Shown here piece after piece: positions 41,319 to 51,279 of a stretch of 64,000 nt of DNA; the stretch's first letter is position 1; each line of letters starts with the position of its first letter. Location: positions 558,001 through 622,000 of the forward strand of contig NZ_FNJN01000001.1 of the NCBI RefSeq assembly GCF_900104345.1, written 5' to 3'. Both the position numbers and the translations under genes were made by a program. The notes below the pieces were generated by a model. It was given only the letters and a program-made list of their open reading frames with translations. It searched no databases and was not told where the DNA came from. Source of the DNA: Microbacterium testaceum StLB037 (GTDB lineage: Bacteria; Actinomycetota; Actinomycetes; Actinomycetales; Microbacteriaceae).

Positions 41319-42272
41319 ATGGACATCCGCGACATCCACACCCCGGTCCTGCTCGAGCGCTGCGTCGAGCTGCTCGGCCCCGCCCTGCAGAAGCCGGGCT
41401 CCGTCTTCGTCGACGGCACGCTCGGCATGGGCGGGCACTCCGAGGCGTTCCTCGAGCGGTTCCCGCAGGCCCGGCTCATCGGCCTCGACCGGGACACCGA
41501 CGCTCTGCGCATCGCGGGGGAGCGACTGAAGCGCTTCGGCGACCGCGTCACCCTCGTCCACACCGTCTACGACGGCATCGCCGAGGCCGTGGCATCCGCC
41601 GGTGTCGACAAGGTCGACGGCATCCTGTTCGACCTGGGTGTCTCGTCTCTGCAGCTCGACGAGGCCGCCCGCGGCTTCGCCTACGCGCAAGACGCCCCTC
41701 TCGACATGCGCATGGACCAGACCACCGGCGTCACCGCAGCCGAGGTGCTCGCCACCTACGGCGAGGGCGACCTGCGACGCATCTTCGAGCGCTACGGCGA
41801 AGAGAAGCTCGCCGGCCGCTACGCCCGCGCCATCATCGCCGCCCGCGCCCAGGCTCCGCTCGAGCGCTCGGGCCAGCTCGTCGACGTGCTGCAGGCCGCG
41901 ACCCCGGCCGCGGTGCTGCGCGAGCGCCACCCCGCCAAGCGCGTCTTCCAGGCCCTGCGCATCGAGGTCAACGCCGAGCTGTCGGTGCTCGAGCGCACGA
42001 TCCCCGCCGCCCTCGAGGTGCTGGGAGTCGGCGGCCGCATCGTCGTGCTGTCGTACCAGTCGCTGGAGGACCGACTGGTCAAGCGCGTGTTCGCCGACGC
42101 TTCCACCTCGACCGCACCCCGCGGCCTGCCCGTCGAGCTGCCCGAGCACGCGCCGACGTTCAAGCTACTCGTCCGGGGGGCCGAACTCGCGAGCGACGAA
42201 GAGCGCGCGATCAACCCCCGCGCCACCCCCGTGCGACTGCGCGCGGCCGAGAGAATCCGGGAGGACGCATGA
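41319..42272 (+). CDS. rsmH: 16S rRNA (cytosine1402-N4)-methyltransferase RsmH
   Basis: 317 residues. It methylates C1402 in the ribosomal decoding site using S-adenosylmethionine. Visible motifs are [13 protein letters not shown], the SAM loop [15 protein letters not shown] (33–47), [19 protein letters not shown], and [16 protein letters not shown] near the end. Length is normal. A leader of 100 nt separates it from mraZ with no terminator. The ftsL ATG overlaps its stop (ATGA at 42269–42272), which starts a run of coupled genes. Confidence 0.97.
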   Translation: MDIRDIHTPVLLERCVELLGPALQKPGSVFVDGTLGMGGHSEAFLERFPQARLIGLDRDTDALRIAGERLKRFGDRVTLVHTVYDGIAEAVASAGVDKVDGILFDLGVSSLQLDEAARGFAYAQDAPLDMRMDQTTGVTAAEVLATYGEGDLRRIFERYGEEKLAGRYARAIIAARAQAPLERSGQLVDVLQAATPAAVLRERHPAKRVFQALRIEVNAELSVLERTIPAALEVLGVGGRIVVLSYQSLEDRLVKRVFADASTSTAPRGLPVELPEHAPTFKLLVRGAELASDEERAINPRATPVRLRAAERIREDA

Positions 42273-42892
42273 GCGCGCCCCAGGCCATCGATGCAGCCTT
42301 CCTTCCCGACTTTCCCACGCCGGTCCGCGAGCGTCGACTCACCGTCGTCCCCGCGACCGCGCGTCGTCGGGCACCGCGACGCCTCTTCGGCGTCGTCGCC
42401 GTGCTCGGGGCGCTGACCATCGTCGTGGCCCAGATGAGCCTCGGCATCCTCACGACGCAGAGCTCGTTCGAGATCTCGTCGCTGACCCAGCAGCAGCGCG
42501 ACCTGACCTACCAGAAGCAGATCCTCTCCGACGAGAGCGCGGGACTCAGCTCGCCCCAGTACCTCGCGGCGAACGCCGCAGCCCTGGGCATGGTGATCGA
42601 CGAGTCGCCCACCTACCTCCGCCTCAGCGACGGTGCCGTCATCGGCTCCGACAAGCCCGCCGACGCGGCCTCGTCCGTCGACGCGAAAGGCCGCGGCTCG
42701 GTCGGCAACGCGCTGATCTCGGGCGTGCCGCTGGTCACCGACCCGGCGGCATCCACCACCGAGAACGGCGCGGCGACCCCCTCACCCGCGGCGCCCGGAG
42801 CGGCCGCACCGACCGAGGCCGCCGCCCCCACCACCCAATCGGCGACACCCCCGCCGATCAGCGACGGTCTGCCGACTCCCGCGACACGATGA
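42269..42892 (+). CDS. ftsL: FtsL-like septal protein
   Basis: 207 residues, a bitopic membrane protein: a basic cytoplasmic N-terminus ([19 protein letters not shown]), one helix ([21 protein letters not shown], about 36–57) and an outer coiled coil ([20 protein letters not shown]). FtsL links FtsQ and FtsB to the FtsW–FtsI synthase. The last 90 residues are Ala/Pro/Thr-rich and disordered, an extension common in actinobacteria. Identification depends on shape and place between rsmH and ftsI, since FtsL proteins share little sequence. Both ends overlap the neighbouring genes by 4 nt. Confidence 0.88.
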   Translation: MSAPQAIDAAFLPDFPTPVRERRLTVVPATARRRAPRRLFGVVAVLGALTIVVAQMSLGILTTQSSFEISSLTQQQRDLTYQKQILSDESAGLSSPQYLAANAAALGMVIDESPTYLRLSDGAVIGSDKPADAASSVDAKGRGSVGNALISGVPLVTDPAASTTENGAATPSPAAPGAAAPTEAAAPTTQSATPPPISDGLPTPATR

Positions 42893-44691
42893 GAGCCATG
42901 ACGACGACAACCTCCCGGTCCCCGCGGCGTCGCACCGTCGTCGCCCTCGCGGTCGTCCTGATCGTGATCCTCGCCTTCGTCGTCCGACTGGTCGACATCC
43001 AGGTCGTCAACGCCCGCGATCACGTGGACGACTCGCTCTCGATGGGCCTGCAGAACTCCCGCGTCGAGTACGCCTCCCGCGGCTCCATCGTCGACGACAA
43101 CGGCGTCCCCCTCGCCACGAGCGTCAACCGCTACGACGTGCAGATCGACCCGATGCTCGCGGCCAAGGGCGTGACCACACGCGACGACGACGGCAACGAG
43201 ACCACGACCGCGTGGCCCGAGCTCGCCGCCCGGATCGCCGCCGTCACCGGCCAGAGCGCCGCGGACGTGCAGAAGATCGTCCAGGATGCCGTGGCCGACA
43301 ACCCCGACTCGCGCTACGCCATGATCGCGAAGAGCGTCTCGACCGAGCAGTACCGGTCCCTCGTGGCCCTGGGGCTGCCGTTCCTCAGCTTCCCGCCGCA
43401 AGCGGGCCGGATGTATCCCGACGGCGCGGTGGCGGGAAACCTGCTCGGTTTCGTCGGCAGCGACGGGCAGGCCCTCGCGGGCCTCGAGTCGGCCGACAAC
43501 GACTGCCTCGCCTCGACCAACGGCAAGGTCGTCTTCCAGCAGAGCCGCGACGGCGTGGTGCTCCCCGGCACCGAGGTGGTGACGCAGCCGGCGGTCGACG
43601 GCGGCACCCTCAAGCTCACGATCGACCGCGACCTGCAGTGGTACCTCCAGCAGCTCATCGCGGAGCAGGTGCAGAACACCGGTTCGCTCCGCGGCACGAT
43701 CACGGTCGTCGAGGCGAAGACGGGCAAGATCCGCGCCCTCGCCGAGTACCCCACGGTCGACCCCAACGACCCGACCGCCACCTCGCCCGACGACCGCGGC
43801 AGCCGCGCGTTCTCGAGCCCCTTCGAGCCCGGGTCGACCTTCAAGGCGCTCACGACGGCGATCGGCCTCGACAGCGGCTCGTACACCCCGCAGACCACCG
43901 TGACCGCCTCGGGGCGAGAGGTCCTCGGCGGTGACGCCCGGGTCTCGGACGCGTTCTCGCACGGCCCGAACGTGTACACGCCCACCGGCGTGCTCATCGA
44001 CTCCTCGAACGTGGGCATCTCGAAGTTCGCCGAGATGATCCCCGCCCAGACGCGTTTCGACTACCTGCAGAAGTTCGGCATGGGCTCGGTCAGCTCGATC
44101 GGGTTCCCCGGCGAGTCCGGCGGCATCCTGCACCCGGTCCAGGACTGGGACAAGCAGACCTTCTACAACACCGCCTTCGGCCAGGGCTTGTCGGTCACCG
44201 TGCCGCAGCTCGTGGGCGCATACCAGACCATCGCCAACGGGGGACTCAAGAAGCCGCTGTCGATCGTCGAGGGCTGCACCGCGGCCGACGGCACGGTCAC
44301 CGACGTCCCGCCCACCGACGGCACGCAGGTCGTCTCGCCCGACACGGCGAAGGAGGTCTCGCTCATGCTCGAGAACGTCGCCACGCAGGGCGAGCTTGCC
44401 TCGAAGATTGCCATCCCGGGTTACCGCATCGCGATCAAGACCGGTACCGGTGAGAAGGTCGACGAGAACACGGGCGCCTACAAGCCCGACGCGTACTTCA
44501 CGACGATGATCGGTTTCGCCCCCGCCGACGACCCGCAGTACGTGGTCGCGGTCAACCTGGACGAGCCGCGGACGGTAAAATCGTCGGCGGCCACCGCCCC
44601 CGCGTTCCAGAAGGCCCTCACCCAGGTTCTCAAGTCCTACCGGGTGATCCCCTCCGGAACCACGACCCCCGAACTGCCCAAGTTCGGCTGA
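42889..44691 (+). CDS. ftsI: Septal penicillin-binding protein 2 (transpeptidase FtsI)
   Basis: About 600 residues, a class B PBP that cross-links septal peptidoglycan. A short cytoplasmic part and one membrane helix (VVALAVVLIVILAFVVRLVDI) are followed by the pedestal domain (VEYASRGSIVDDNGVPLA) and the transpeptidase. Its three active-site motifs are STFK (Ser316), SSN (372–374) and KTG (517–519). The start at 42889 gives an ATGA overlap with ftsL; a second ATG is 9 nt later. In most bacteria murE comes next, but here murF follows after 62 nt. Confidence 0.96.
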   Translation: MRAMTTTTSRSPRRRTVVALAVVLIVILAFVVRLVDIQVVNARDHVDDSLSMGLQNSRVEYASRGSIVDDNGVPLATSVNRYDVQIDPMLAAKGVTTRDDDGNETTTAWPELAARIAAVTGQSAADVQKIVQDAVADNPDSRYAMIAKSVSTEQYRSLVALGLPFLSFPPQAGRMYPDGAVAGNLLGFVGSDGQALAGLESADNDCLASTNGKVVFQQSRDGVVLPGTEVVTQPAVDGGTLKLTIDRDLQWYLQQLIAEQVQNTGSLRGTITVVEAKTGKIRALAEYPTVDPNDPTATSPDDRGSRAFSSPFEPGSTFKALTTAIGLDSGSYTPQTTVTASGREVLGGDARVSDAFSHGPNVYTPTGVLIDSSNVGISKFAEMIPAQTRFDYLQKFGMGSVSSIGFPGESGGILHPVQDWDKQTFYNTAFGQGLSVTVPQLVGAYQTIANGGLKKPLSIVEGCTAADGTVTDVPPTDGTQVVSPDTAKEVSLMLENVATQGELASKIAIPGYRIAIKTGTGEKVDENTGAYKPDAYFTTMIGFAPADDPQYVVAVNLDEPRTVKSSAATAPAFQKALTQVLKSYRVIPSGTTTPELPKFG

Positions 44692-44753
44692 GAAAGAGCC
44701 CGTCTCGGTCTCGTCTCGGTAACGAATGCGACCGGAAAGGGCGTCCCACAGCA

Positions 44754-46166
44754 ATGATCTCCCTCAGCCTCTCCCACCTCGCCGACGTGCTCGGCGGGCG
44801 CCTCGTCGTCCGCGGCGACGACACCCCCCACACTCGGGTCTCGGGCCTCGTCGACACCGACTCGCGCCTGATCGAACCCGGCGGGATCTTCGTCGCCAAG
44901 CCCGGTGAGACCACCGACGGTCATTTCTTCGTCGGCACCGCCGTCGAGCGGGGAGCCGCCCTCGCGATCGTCGAACGCGAGCTCGACGACGCCGTGAGTC
45001 AGATCGTCGTTCCGGATGCCGTGGCCGCCCTCAGCGACCTGGCCCGCGACGTGGTGGCTCGGGTTCGCGAGACCGGCGAGCTCAAGATCGTCGGCATCAC
45101 CGGATCCAACGGCAAGACGACCACCAAGAACCTCCTCGCCCGCATCCTCGAGGACGAGGGCGAGACGGTGGCGCCGCGCGCCTCGTTCAACAATGAGGTG
45201 GGCGCCCCCCTCACGATGCTGCGCGTCACCGAGGGCACCCGCTTCCTGGTGAGCGAGTTCGGCGCGAGCGCCCCCGGGGCCATCGCCCACCTCGCCGGGC
45301 TCGTCACCCCCGACATCGGCGTCGTGCTCATGGTGGGCATGGCCCACGCCGGCGGCTTCGGCGGCATCGAGTCGACGTTCCACGCCAAGAGCGAGCTGGT
45401 GAAGGCGACCCGCGAGGGCGGCCTTGCGGTGCTCAACGCCGACGATCCCCGCGTCTCGGCGATGGAGCCGATCGCGCGCGAGCGCGGGCAGGACGTGCGG
45501 TGGTTCGGTCGGGGCGAGCGGGCCGAGGTCCGGGCCGTCGACGTCGAGGTGTCGGCATCCGGCACCCGCGCCGATCTGCTGGTCGACGGAGAACCCTTCA
45601 TCCTCACCCTGCGGGTGCTCGGCGAGCACCACGTGATGAACGCCCTCGCGGCCCTGGCCGCCGCCACCGCCCTCGGCGTGCCCGCGGCCGACGCGATCGC
45701 GCGCCTCGAGACCGTCGAGATCGCCGAGCGCTGGCGCATGCAGCCCCTCGGCTCCGATCGCGTGCGCATCATCAACGACGCGTACAACGCCAGCCCCGAC
45801 TCGATGGCCGCAGCTCTGCGCACCCTCGCGCAGATCACCGGCCCCGACGAGCGCACCGTCGCCGTGCTGGGTGCGATGAGCGAGCTGGGGGAGTACGCCG
45901 ACGAGGAGCACGACCGGGTCGGTCTTCTGGCCGTGCGCCTGCGCATCCAGCGCATCGTCGTGATCGGCCCCGAGGCGCGCCGCATGTACCTCGAGGCGAT
46001 CGCCCAGGGCTCGTGGGACGGCGAGGCGGTCTTCTTCGCCGACGCCGACGCGGCCTACGACTACCTTTCGACCGAACTGCGCGACGGTGATCGCGTGCTG
46101 GTGAAGTCGTCCAACTCGGCGGGGCTCCGGCACCTCGGCGACCGTCTGGGAGACTTGTTCGCGTGA
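44754..46166 (+). CDS. murF: UDP-MurNAc-tripeptide–D-Ala-D-Ala ligase MurF
   Basis: 470 residues. It adds D-Ala-D-Ala to the UDP-MurNAc-tripeptide. The Mur-ligase ATP site is GITGSNGKTTTKNLLARIL (near 113–131), the family Asn/Ala motif NDAYNASPDSMAAALRTL marks MurF (not MurE), and ALAALAAATALG carries the conserved helix. The sequence of the N-terminal domain (VSGLVDTDSRLIEPGGIFVAKPGETTDGH) agrees. It is the first Mur ligase of the cluster. Its stop overlaps the GTG of mraY. Confidence 0.96.
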   Translation: MISLSLSHLADVLGGRLVVRGDDTPHTRVSGLVDTDSRLIEPGGIFVAKPGETTDGHFFVGTAVERGAALAIVERELDDAVSQIVVPDAVAALSDLARDVVARVRETGELKIVGITGSNGKTTTKNLLARILEDEGETVAPRASFNNEVGAPLTMLRVTEGTRFLVSEFGASAPGAIAHLAGLVTPDIGVVLMVGMAHAGGFGGIESTFHAKSELVKATREGGLAVLNADDPRVSAMEPIARERGQDVRWFGRGERAEVRAVDVEVSASGTRADLLVDGEPFILTLRVLGEHHVMNALAALAAATALGVPAADAIARLETVEIAERWRMQPLGSDRVRIINDAYNASPDSMAAALRTLAQITGPDERTVAVLGAMSELGEYADEEHDRVGLLAVRLRIQRIVVIGPEARRMYLEAIAQGSWDGEAVFFADADAAYDYLSTELRDGDRVLVKSSNSAGLRHLGDRLGDLFA

Positions 46167-47269
46167 GATCACTTCTGACTTCGGCTGCGATCTCGCTCGC
46201 CTTCACCCTTTTCCTCACCCCGGTCTTCCTCCGCTGGTTCCGCAAGTGGGGCTGGGGGCAGGTCATCCGCACCCCCGAGAACGTGCACAACCCCTCGCAC
46301 GGTGCGAAGCGCGGCACGCCCACCATGGGCGGAACGATCTTCATCCTCGGCACGATGGTCGGATACTTCATCGGCTCGTACGCCGGGAACAACCCCCCGA
46401 CCGTCTCGGGACTCCTCGTTCTCTGGCTCATGCTCGGGTTCGGTGTCGTCGGCTTCATCGACGACTACATGAAGATCCGCCAGCAGCGCAGCCTGGGGCT
46501 CTCGGGATGGCGCAAGATCGCCGGTCAGGTGATCGTCGCGGTGCCGTTCGCCATCGTCGCCCTGAACTTCCCCAACACCGTCGGGCAGACCGCCGCCTCG
46601 GGGTACGTCTCGGTGTTCCGTGACATCCAGCTGCTGTCGTTCTTCGCGCTCGGCCCGATCCTCGGGTGGCTGCTGTACCTAGCGTGGATCTCGCTGATCG
46701 GAACGGCCACCTCGAACTCCGTCAACGTGGCCGACGGCCTCGACGGCCTCGCCGCGGGCTCGGGCATCTTCGTCGTCGGCGCCTACAGCCTGATGGCGTT
46801 CTGGCAGAACAAGCAGGTCTGCGCCGATGTCCTCGACCCGACCGTGCAAGCCGGCTGCTACGCCGTGCGCGACCCGTTCGACCTGGCGATCGTGGGGGCG
46901 TCGTTCGTCGGCGCCCTGGTCGGATTCCTCTGGTGGAACGCCCCCAAGGCGAAGGTCTTCATGGGCGACTGCGGGTCGATGGCGATCGGTGGGGTGATCG
47001 CCGCCCTCGCGATCTTCACCCGCACCGAGCTCCTCCTCATCCTCATCGCCGGTGTCTACGTGATCGCCTCGGGATCGGTCATCCTTCAGCGGGCCTACTT
47101 CAAGGTGACCCGGGGCAAGCGCCTGTTCCTCATGAGCCCCCTGCACCACCACCTCGAGATGCGCGGGTGGCCCGAGGTCACCATCGTCGTGCGCATGTGG
47201 ATCATCGCCGGTCTCCTCGCCGTCTCGGGCATCGGATTCTTCTACGTCGAATGGCTGTCCCGCGTATGA
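46163..47269 (+). CDS. mraY: Phospho-N-acetylmuramoyl-pentapeptide transferase MraY
   Basis: 368 residues with ten membrane helices. It transfers phospho-MurNAc-pentapeptide to undecaprenyl phosphate to form lipid I. Active-site residues are visible in GFIDDYMKIRQQRSLGLS (the Asp pair), NSVNVADGLDGLAAG and MGDCGSMAIGG (the last usually reads MGDxGSLALGG; here Cys and Met are variants), and LMSPLHHHLEMRGWPE. It starts at a GTG that overlaps murF. MurD overlaps its end by 4 nt. Confidence 0.97.
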   Translation: MRSLLTSAAISLAFTLFLTPVFLRWFRKWGWGQVIRTPENVHNPSHGAKRGTPTMGGTIFILGTMVGYFIGSYAGNNPPTVSGLLVLWLMLGFGVVGFIDDYMKIRQQRSLGLSGWRKIAGQVIVAVPFAIVALNFPNTVGQTAASGYVSVFRDIQLLSFFALGPILGWLLYLAWISLIGTATSNSVNVADGLDGLAAGSGIFVVGAYSLMAFWQNKQVCADVLDPTVQAGCYAVRDPFDLAIVGASFVGALVGFLWWNAPKAKVFMGDCGSMAIGGVIAALAIFTRTELLLILIAGVYVIASGSVILQRAYFKVTRGKRLFLMSPLHHHLEMRGWPEVTIVVRMWIIAGLLAVSGIGFFYVEWLSRV

Positions 47270-48783
47270 CCGACCTCTCCACCCTGACCAGCTGGCACGC
47301 CGACTGGAAGGGCCTGCGCGTCGTCGTCCTCGGCCTGTCGGTCACCGGCTTCTCGGTCGCCGATACCCTCGCCGAGCTCGGCGCCGAGGTGCTCGTGGTG
47401 ACGGAGAGAGCGGATGCCGAGTATTCGCGCCTGCTCCCGGTTCTGGGCGTGCGCCTGCACGAGGGTCCGCTCGACACCGTGCCCGCAGAGATGGCGGACT
47501 TCGCGCCCGAGGTGGTCGTGGCATCCCCCGGCTTCCCCCCGCACCACCCCGTGATCGCGTGGACGCAGGAGCGGGGCATCGCGCTGTGGGGCGACGTCGA
47601 GCTCGCCTGGCGCGTCCGTGACAAGGTGGTCCGTCCGGACGGGCGCCCCGCCGACTGGGTGCTCATCACCGGGACGAACGGCAAGACCACCACCACGCGT
47701 CTGACCGCCGAGATGCTCATGACGGCGGGTCAGCGGGCCGTTCCCGTCGGCAACATCGGCACTCCCGTGCTCGACGCCGTGCGCGACCCGGGTGGGTTCG
47801 ACGTGTTCGTCGTCGAGCTCTCGAGCCACCAGCTCTGGTACTTGAACCAGCAGTCCGGACCCGACGCCCTCTCGCCGCACGCCGCCGTCTGCCTCAACCT
47901 CGCCGACGACCACCTCGAGTGGCACGGCGGCGCGGACGCGTACCGCGCGGCGAAGGCCGGCGTCTACGCCCGCACGCGCGTGGCCTGCGTCTACAACAAG
48001 GCCGACGTCGCGACCCGCGAGATGGTCGAAGACGCCGAGGTCGTCGAGGGCGCGCGCGCCATCGGTTTCGACCTGGGGGTTCCCGGTCCGAGCGATCTCG
48101 GTGTGGTCGACGGCATCCTCGTCGATCGGGCCTTCCTCGAAGAGCGCGCCACCTCGGCCCTCGAATTGACGACGGTGGCGGACCTCGCCCGGCGCGGCCT
48201 CGCGGCTCCCCACATGGTCGCGAACATCCTCGCTGCCTCGGCCCTCGCACGCTCCCTCGGGGCCACGCCCGCGCACATCCACGACACGCTCGAACGCTTC
48301 CGGCTCGACCCGCACCGCATCCAGGTCGTCGGGGCGCACCTCGGAGTCACCTGGGTCGACGACTCGAAGGCGACGAACCCGCACGCGGCGGCCTCGTCGC
48401 TCGCGGCGTACCCCGGCGCGGTGTGGGTGGTCGGCGGTCTGCTCAAGGGCGTCGACCTGAGCGACCTCGTGCGCGCTCGGGGCGCTTCGGTGCGGGCCGC
48501 GATCGTGATCGGCACCGAGCGTGACGAGATCGTGGCGGCGTTCGGGCGACACGCCCCGGCGGTGCCGCTGTTCGAGGTCGACCACGCTGAGACTGAAGAC
48601 GTCATGGCCCAGGTCGTCGAACTGGCGGCGGGTGTGGCCCGGGAGGGAGACACCGTTCTCCTCGCTCCCGCGGCGGCGTCCTTCGATCAGTTCTCGTCCT
48701 ACTCCGACCGCGGCGACCGCTTCGCCGAGGCGGTGCGGGCGTGGATCGCGGGCCGAGACGGAGAATCTCAACCGCACGACTGA
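47266..48783 (+). CDS. murD: UDP-MurNAc-L-alanine–D-glutamate ligase MurD
   Basis: 505 residues, longer than the typical 440–460, mainly in surface loops. Features are the N-terminal Rossmann fold VVVLGLSVTGFSVADTLAELG, the ATP loop LITGTNGKTTTTRLTAEML, FVVELSSHQLWY and TWVDDSKATNPHAAASSLAAY. It adds D-Glu to UDP-MurNAc with its first amino acid; in group B-type peptidoglycans of Microbacterium that residue is often Gly. ATGA overlap with mraY. Confidence 0.96.
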   Translation: MTDLSTLTSWHADWKGLRVVVLGLSVTGFSVADTLAELGAEVLVVTERADAEYSRLLPVLGVRLHEGPLDTVPAEMADFAPEVVVASPGFPPHHPVIAWTQERGIALWGDVELAWRVRDKVVRPDGRPADWVLITGTNGKTTTTRLTAEMLMTAGQRAVPVGNIGTPVLDAVRDPGGFDVFVVELSSHQLWYLNQQSGPDALSPHAAVCLNLADDHLEWHGGADAYRAAKAGVYARTRVACVYNKADVATREMVEDAEVVEGARAIGFDLGVPGPSDLGVVDGILVDRAFLEERATSALELTTVADLARRGLAAPHMVANILAASALARSLGATPAHIHDTLERFRLDPHRIQVVGAHLGVTWVDDSKATNPHAAASSLAAYPGAVWVVGGLLKGVDLSDLVRARGASVRAAIVIGTERDEIVAAFGRHAPAVPLFEVDHAETEDVMAQVVELAAGVAREGDTVLLAPAAASFDQFSSYSDRGDRFAEAVRAWIAGRDGESQPHD

Positions 48784-48793
48784 GGGGACTCGC

Positions 48794-50047
48794 GTGACCA
48801 CGACGGCACCTCGGCCGCGGCAGAGCCCCGATGAGCCCGCTCGCGTCGGCCTCGCCGCCCGCGTGTCTCTGGGCAGGGCATTCCGGCCCGTGCCCAGCGA
48901 GTTCCTGCTCATCACCTCGGCGGCGCTCCTGCTCACCGGGTTCGGCCTGGTCATGGTGCTGTCGGCCACCTCGGCGCTCGACGGCGCGCAGAGCCCCTTC
49001 GACCATGTCCTCAAGCAGGCCGTCTTCGCCGTCATCGGCATCCCCCTGATGTTCGTGCTCAGCCGTGCTCCGCTGCGCTTCTGGAAGCGCATGGCGTGGC
49101 CGGCGCTGATCCTGGCGACCCTCTTCCAGTTGCTCGTGTTCACGCCGCTGGGCATCTCGGCGAACGGTAACCGCAACTGGATCAGCATCGCGGGCATCCA
49201 GGCGCAGCCGGCCGAGTTCCTCAAGCTCGCTCTCGCGCTGTGGCTGGGCTACGTCCTGTACCGCAAGCAGACGCTGCTGGGCGACTGGCGACACGTGTTC
49301 ATCCCGATCGTTCCGGTCTTCGCCCTCGTGGTCGCCACCGTCATGGGCGGAAAAGACCTGGGTACGACGATGATCCTCGTTCTCGTCCTGCTCGGGGCGC
49401 TGTTCTTCTCGGGGGTGAAGCTGCGCATCTTCGTGCTGCCGGCCCTCGCGGCCCTCGGCGCGATCGCGTTGTTCGCCATCACGAGCGCCGACCGCATGCG
49501 CCGCATCATGAGCTTCCTCGACCAGGACTGCATCGCCAACTACCTCGGCGACTGCTACCAGCCGCTGCACGGCATCTGGGGGCTCGCCGCGGGCGGGATC
49601 TTCGGTGTGGGCCTGGGCAACTCGGCCGAGAAGTACGACTGGCTCCCCGCCGCGGCGAACGACTACATCTTCGCGATCGTGGGGGAGGAGATGGGGCTGA
49701 TCGGCTGCATCGTCGTCCTCGCCCTCTTCGGTCTGTTCGCGGTCGGCGCCTTCCACATCATCCGCCGCACCGACGACCCCTTCGTCCGGATCGTCGCGGG
49801 CGGCGTGACCATCTGGATCGTCGGTCAGGCCATGATCAACGTCGCGGTCGTTCTCCGCGTGTTCCCGGTTCTCGGTGTGCCGCTGCCGTTCATGTCGCAG
49901 GGCGGAACCTCGCTGCTGTCGGTGCTGATCGGGTGCGGTGTGCTGCTGTCGTGCGCGCGGACGCTTCCCGACCGTCGCGCGGCGGGCGAGACGCCTCCGC
50001 GGGCGGCGCGGCGGGCCGCGGCATCCGCCCGTCGACCGCGCGGCTGA
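48794..50047 (+). CDS. ftsW: SEDS peptidoglycan glycosyltransferase FtsW
   Basis: 417 residues and ten membrane helices. FtsW polymerises lipid II at the septum together with FtsI. Typical motifs are GFGLVMVLSATSA, ISANGNRNWISIAGIQAQPAEFLKLALALWLG (with the catalytic Asp loop replaced in register), AAANDYIFAIVGEEMGLIG, and VPLPFMSQGGTSLLS. An Arg/Ala-rich tail ends the protein. The GTG at 48794 is 10 nt after the murD stop. MurG follows after 49 nt under a predicted leaderless promoter. Confidence 0.95.
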   Translation: MTTTAPRPRQSPDEPARVGLAARVSLGRAFRPVPSEFLLITSAALLLTGFGLVMVLSATSALDGAQSPFDHVLKQAVFAVIGIPLMFVLSRAPLRFWKRMAWPALILATLFQLLVFTPLGISANGNRNWISIAGIQAQPAEFLKLALALWLGYVLYRKQTLLGDWRHVFIPIVPVFALVVATVMGGKDLGTTMILVLVLLGALFFSGVKLRIFVLPALAALGAIALFAITSADRMRRIMSFLDQDCIANYLGDCYQPLHGIWGLAAGGIFGVGLGNSAEKYDWLPAAANDYIFAIVGEEMGLIGCIVVLALFGLFAVGAFHIIRRTDDPFVRIVAGGVTIWIVGQAMINVAVVLRVFPVLGVPLPFMSQGGTSLLSVLIGCGVLLSCARTLPDRRAAGETPPRAARRAAASARRPRG

Positions 50048-50084
50048 CGCTCGGGGGCGGCGACGGAGCACCGCCCGACCTGGT

Positions 50085-50090
50085 TAGGGT
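50085..50090 (+). promoter_or_regulatory. Predicted -10 box for leaderless murG mRNA
   Basis: TAGGGT, 6 nt before the GTG at 50097, in the 49-nt gap after ftsW. It implies an internal promoter in the dcw cluster. Confidence 0.5.
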
Positions 50091-50096
50091 CGAACG

Positions 50097-51170
50097 GTGA
50101 CGACTTACCTCCTCGCCGGCGGCGGCACCGCCGGGCATGTGAACCCCCTGCTCGCGGTCGCCGACGGACTGCGCGCCCGCGACGCCTCGGCCGACGTGCT
50201 CGTGCTCGGCACGCGAGAGGGCCTCGAGTCGCGTCTCGTCCCGCTGCGTGGGTACGAACTGCTCACCGTCGCGAAGGTCCCCTTCCCACGACGCCCCAAC
50301 GGGGCCGCCGCGGCGTTCCCGGTGCGCTTCCTGCGCGCGGTCGCGCACGTGCGCCGACTCATCCGCTCGCGCGGGGTCGACGTCGTCGTCGGTTTTGGGG
50401 GGTACGCGGCAGCGCCCGCCTACGTCGCGGCCCGCCGCGAGCACGTCCCCTTCGTGGTGCACGAGGCCAATGCCAAGCCGGGACTCGCGAACGTGCTGGG
50501 GGCGCGGGGCGCCGCGGGCGTCGGCGTCGCCTTCGAAGGCACCCCGCTGCGCGGTGCGAGAGAGGTCGGGATGCCGCTTCGCCGCGAGATCGTCGAGCTC
50601 GACGCCCCCGCTCTGCGTGCGGAGGCCGCCGCGCACTTCGGGCTCGACGCGCAGAAGCCGACGCTGCTGGTGTTCGGGGGGTCGCTCGGTGCGCTGCGGT
50701 TGAACACCGCGTTCGGCGGGGCCTGGCGCGACGTCCTCGACGCCGGTTGGCAGCTGCTGCACGTGACGGGACAGAACTCCGACCTGCCCGATCCGGGCGT
50801 CGAGGGCTATGCCGTCGTCCGGTACGTGGACCGCATGGACCTCGCCTTCGCCCTCGCCGACTTCGTGGTGTCGCGCTCGGGTGCCGCGACCGTCAGTGAG
50901 ATCAACGCCCTCGGCATCCCCGCCGTGTACGTGCCTTACGCGGTCGGCAACGGCGAGCAGAGCATGAACGCCGCCGCGGCCGTCCGAGCCGGGGCCGCGC
51001 TGCTCATCGCCGACGCCGATCTCACGCCCGACCGGGTCCGCGCCGAGATCGTCCCGCTGCTCGCCGACGAGGACCGGCGGACCGCGATGCGCGATGCGGC
51101 GGCGCGCACCGGCATCCGGACCGGGACCGAGAACGTGATCGCCCTCGTCGACCGGGCTCTCGCCCGCTGA
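50097..51170 (+). CDS. murG: UDP-GlcNAc–undecaprenyl-PP-MurNAc-pentapeptide transferase MurG
   Basis: 357 residues, GT28 family. It adds GlcNAc to lipid I on the inner membrane face to give lipid II. The N-terminal [18 protein letters not shown] and [16 protein letters not shown] loops bind the acceptor; [34 protein letters not shown] and [10 protein letters not shown] form the UDP-GlcNAc site. It starts at a GTG that fits the TAGGGT box. A 109-nt gap with a near-leaderless murC promoter follows. Confidence 0.96.
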   Translation: MTTYLLAGGGTAGHVNPLLAVADGLRARDASADVLVLGTREGLESRLVPLRGYELLTVAKVPFPRRPNGAAAAFPVRFLRAVAHVRRLIRSRGVDVVVGFGGYAAAPAYVAARREHVPFVVHEANAKPGLANVLGARGAAGVGVAFEGTPLRGAREVGMPLRREIVELDAPALRAEAAAHFGLDAQKPTLLVFGGSLGALRLNTAFGGAWRDVLDAGWQLLHVTGQNSDLPDPGVEGYAVVRYVDRMDLAFALADFVVSRSGAATVSEINALGIPAVYVPYAVGNGEQSMNAAAAVRAGAALLIADADLTPDRVRAEIVPLLADEDRRTAMRDAAARTGIRTGTENVIALVDRALAR

Positions 51171-51263
51171 GCCGCGCCCGGTCCTGTCGCGGCGCGTCCG
51201 CCCGCCGAGGCTCCGTCGGCCGCGCCCCCAGCGCGCCGGGGCCGACGCGCAGGATCGGCGACG

Positions 51264-51269
51264 TAAACT
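51264..51269 (+). promoter_or_regulatory. Candidate -10 box of murC, leader of about 4 nt
   Basis: TAAACT, 10 nt before the ATG at 51280. The distance is slightly longer than in the leaderless cases. The GC-rich stretch 51171–51260 shows no other signal. Confidence 0.45.
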
Positions 51270-51279
51270 CGCAGACGCC

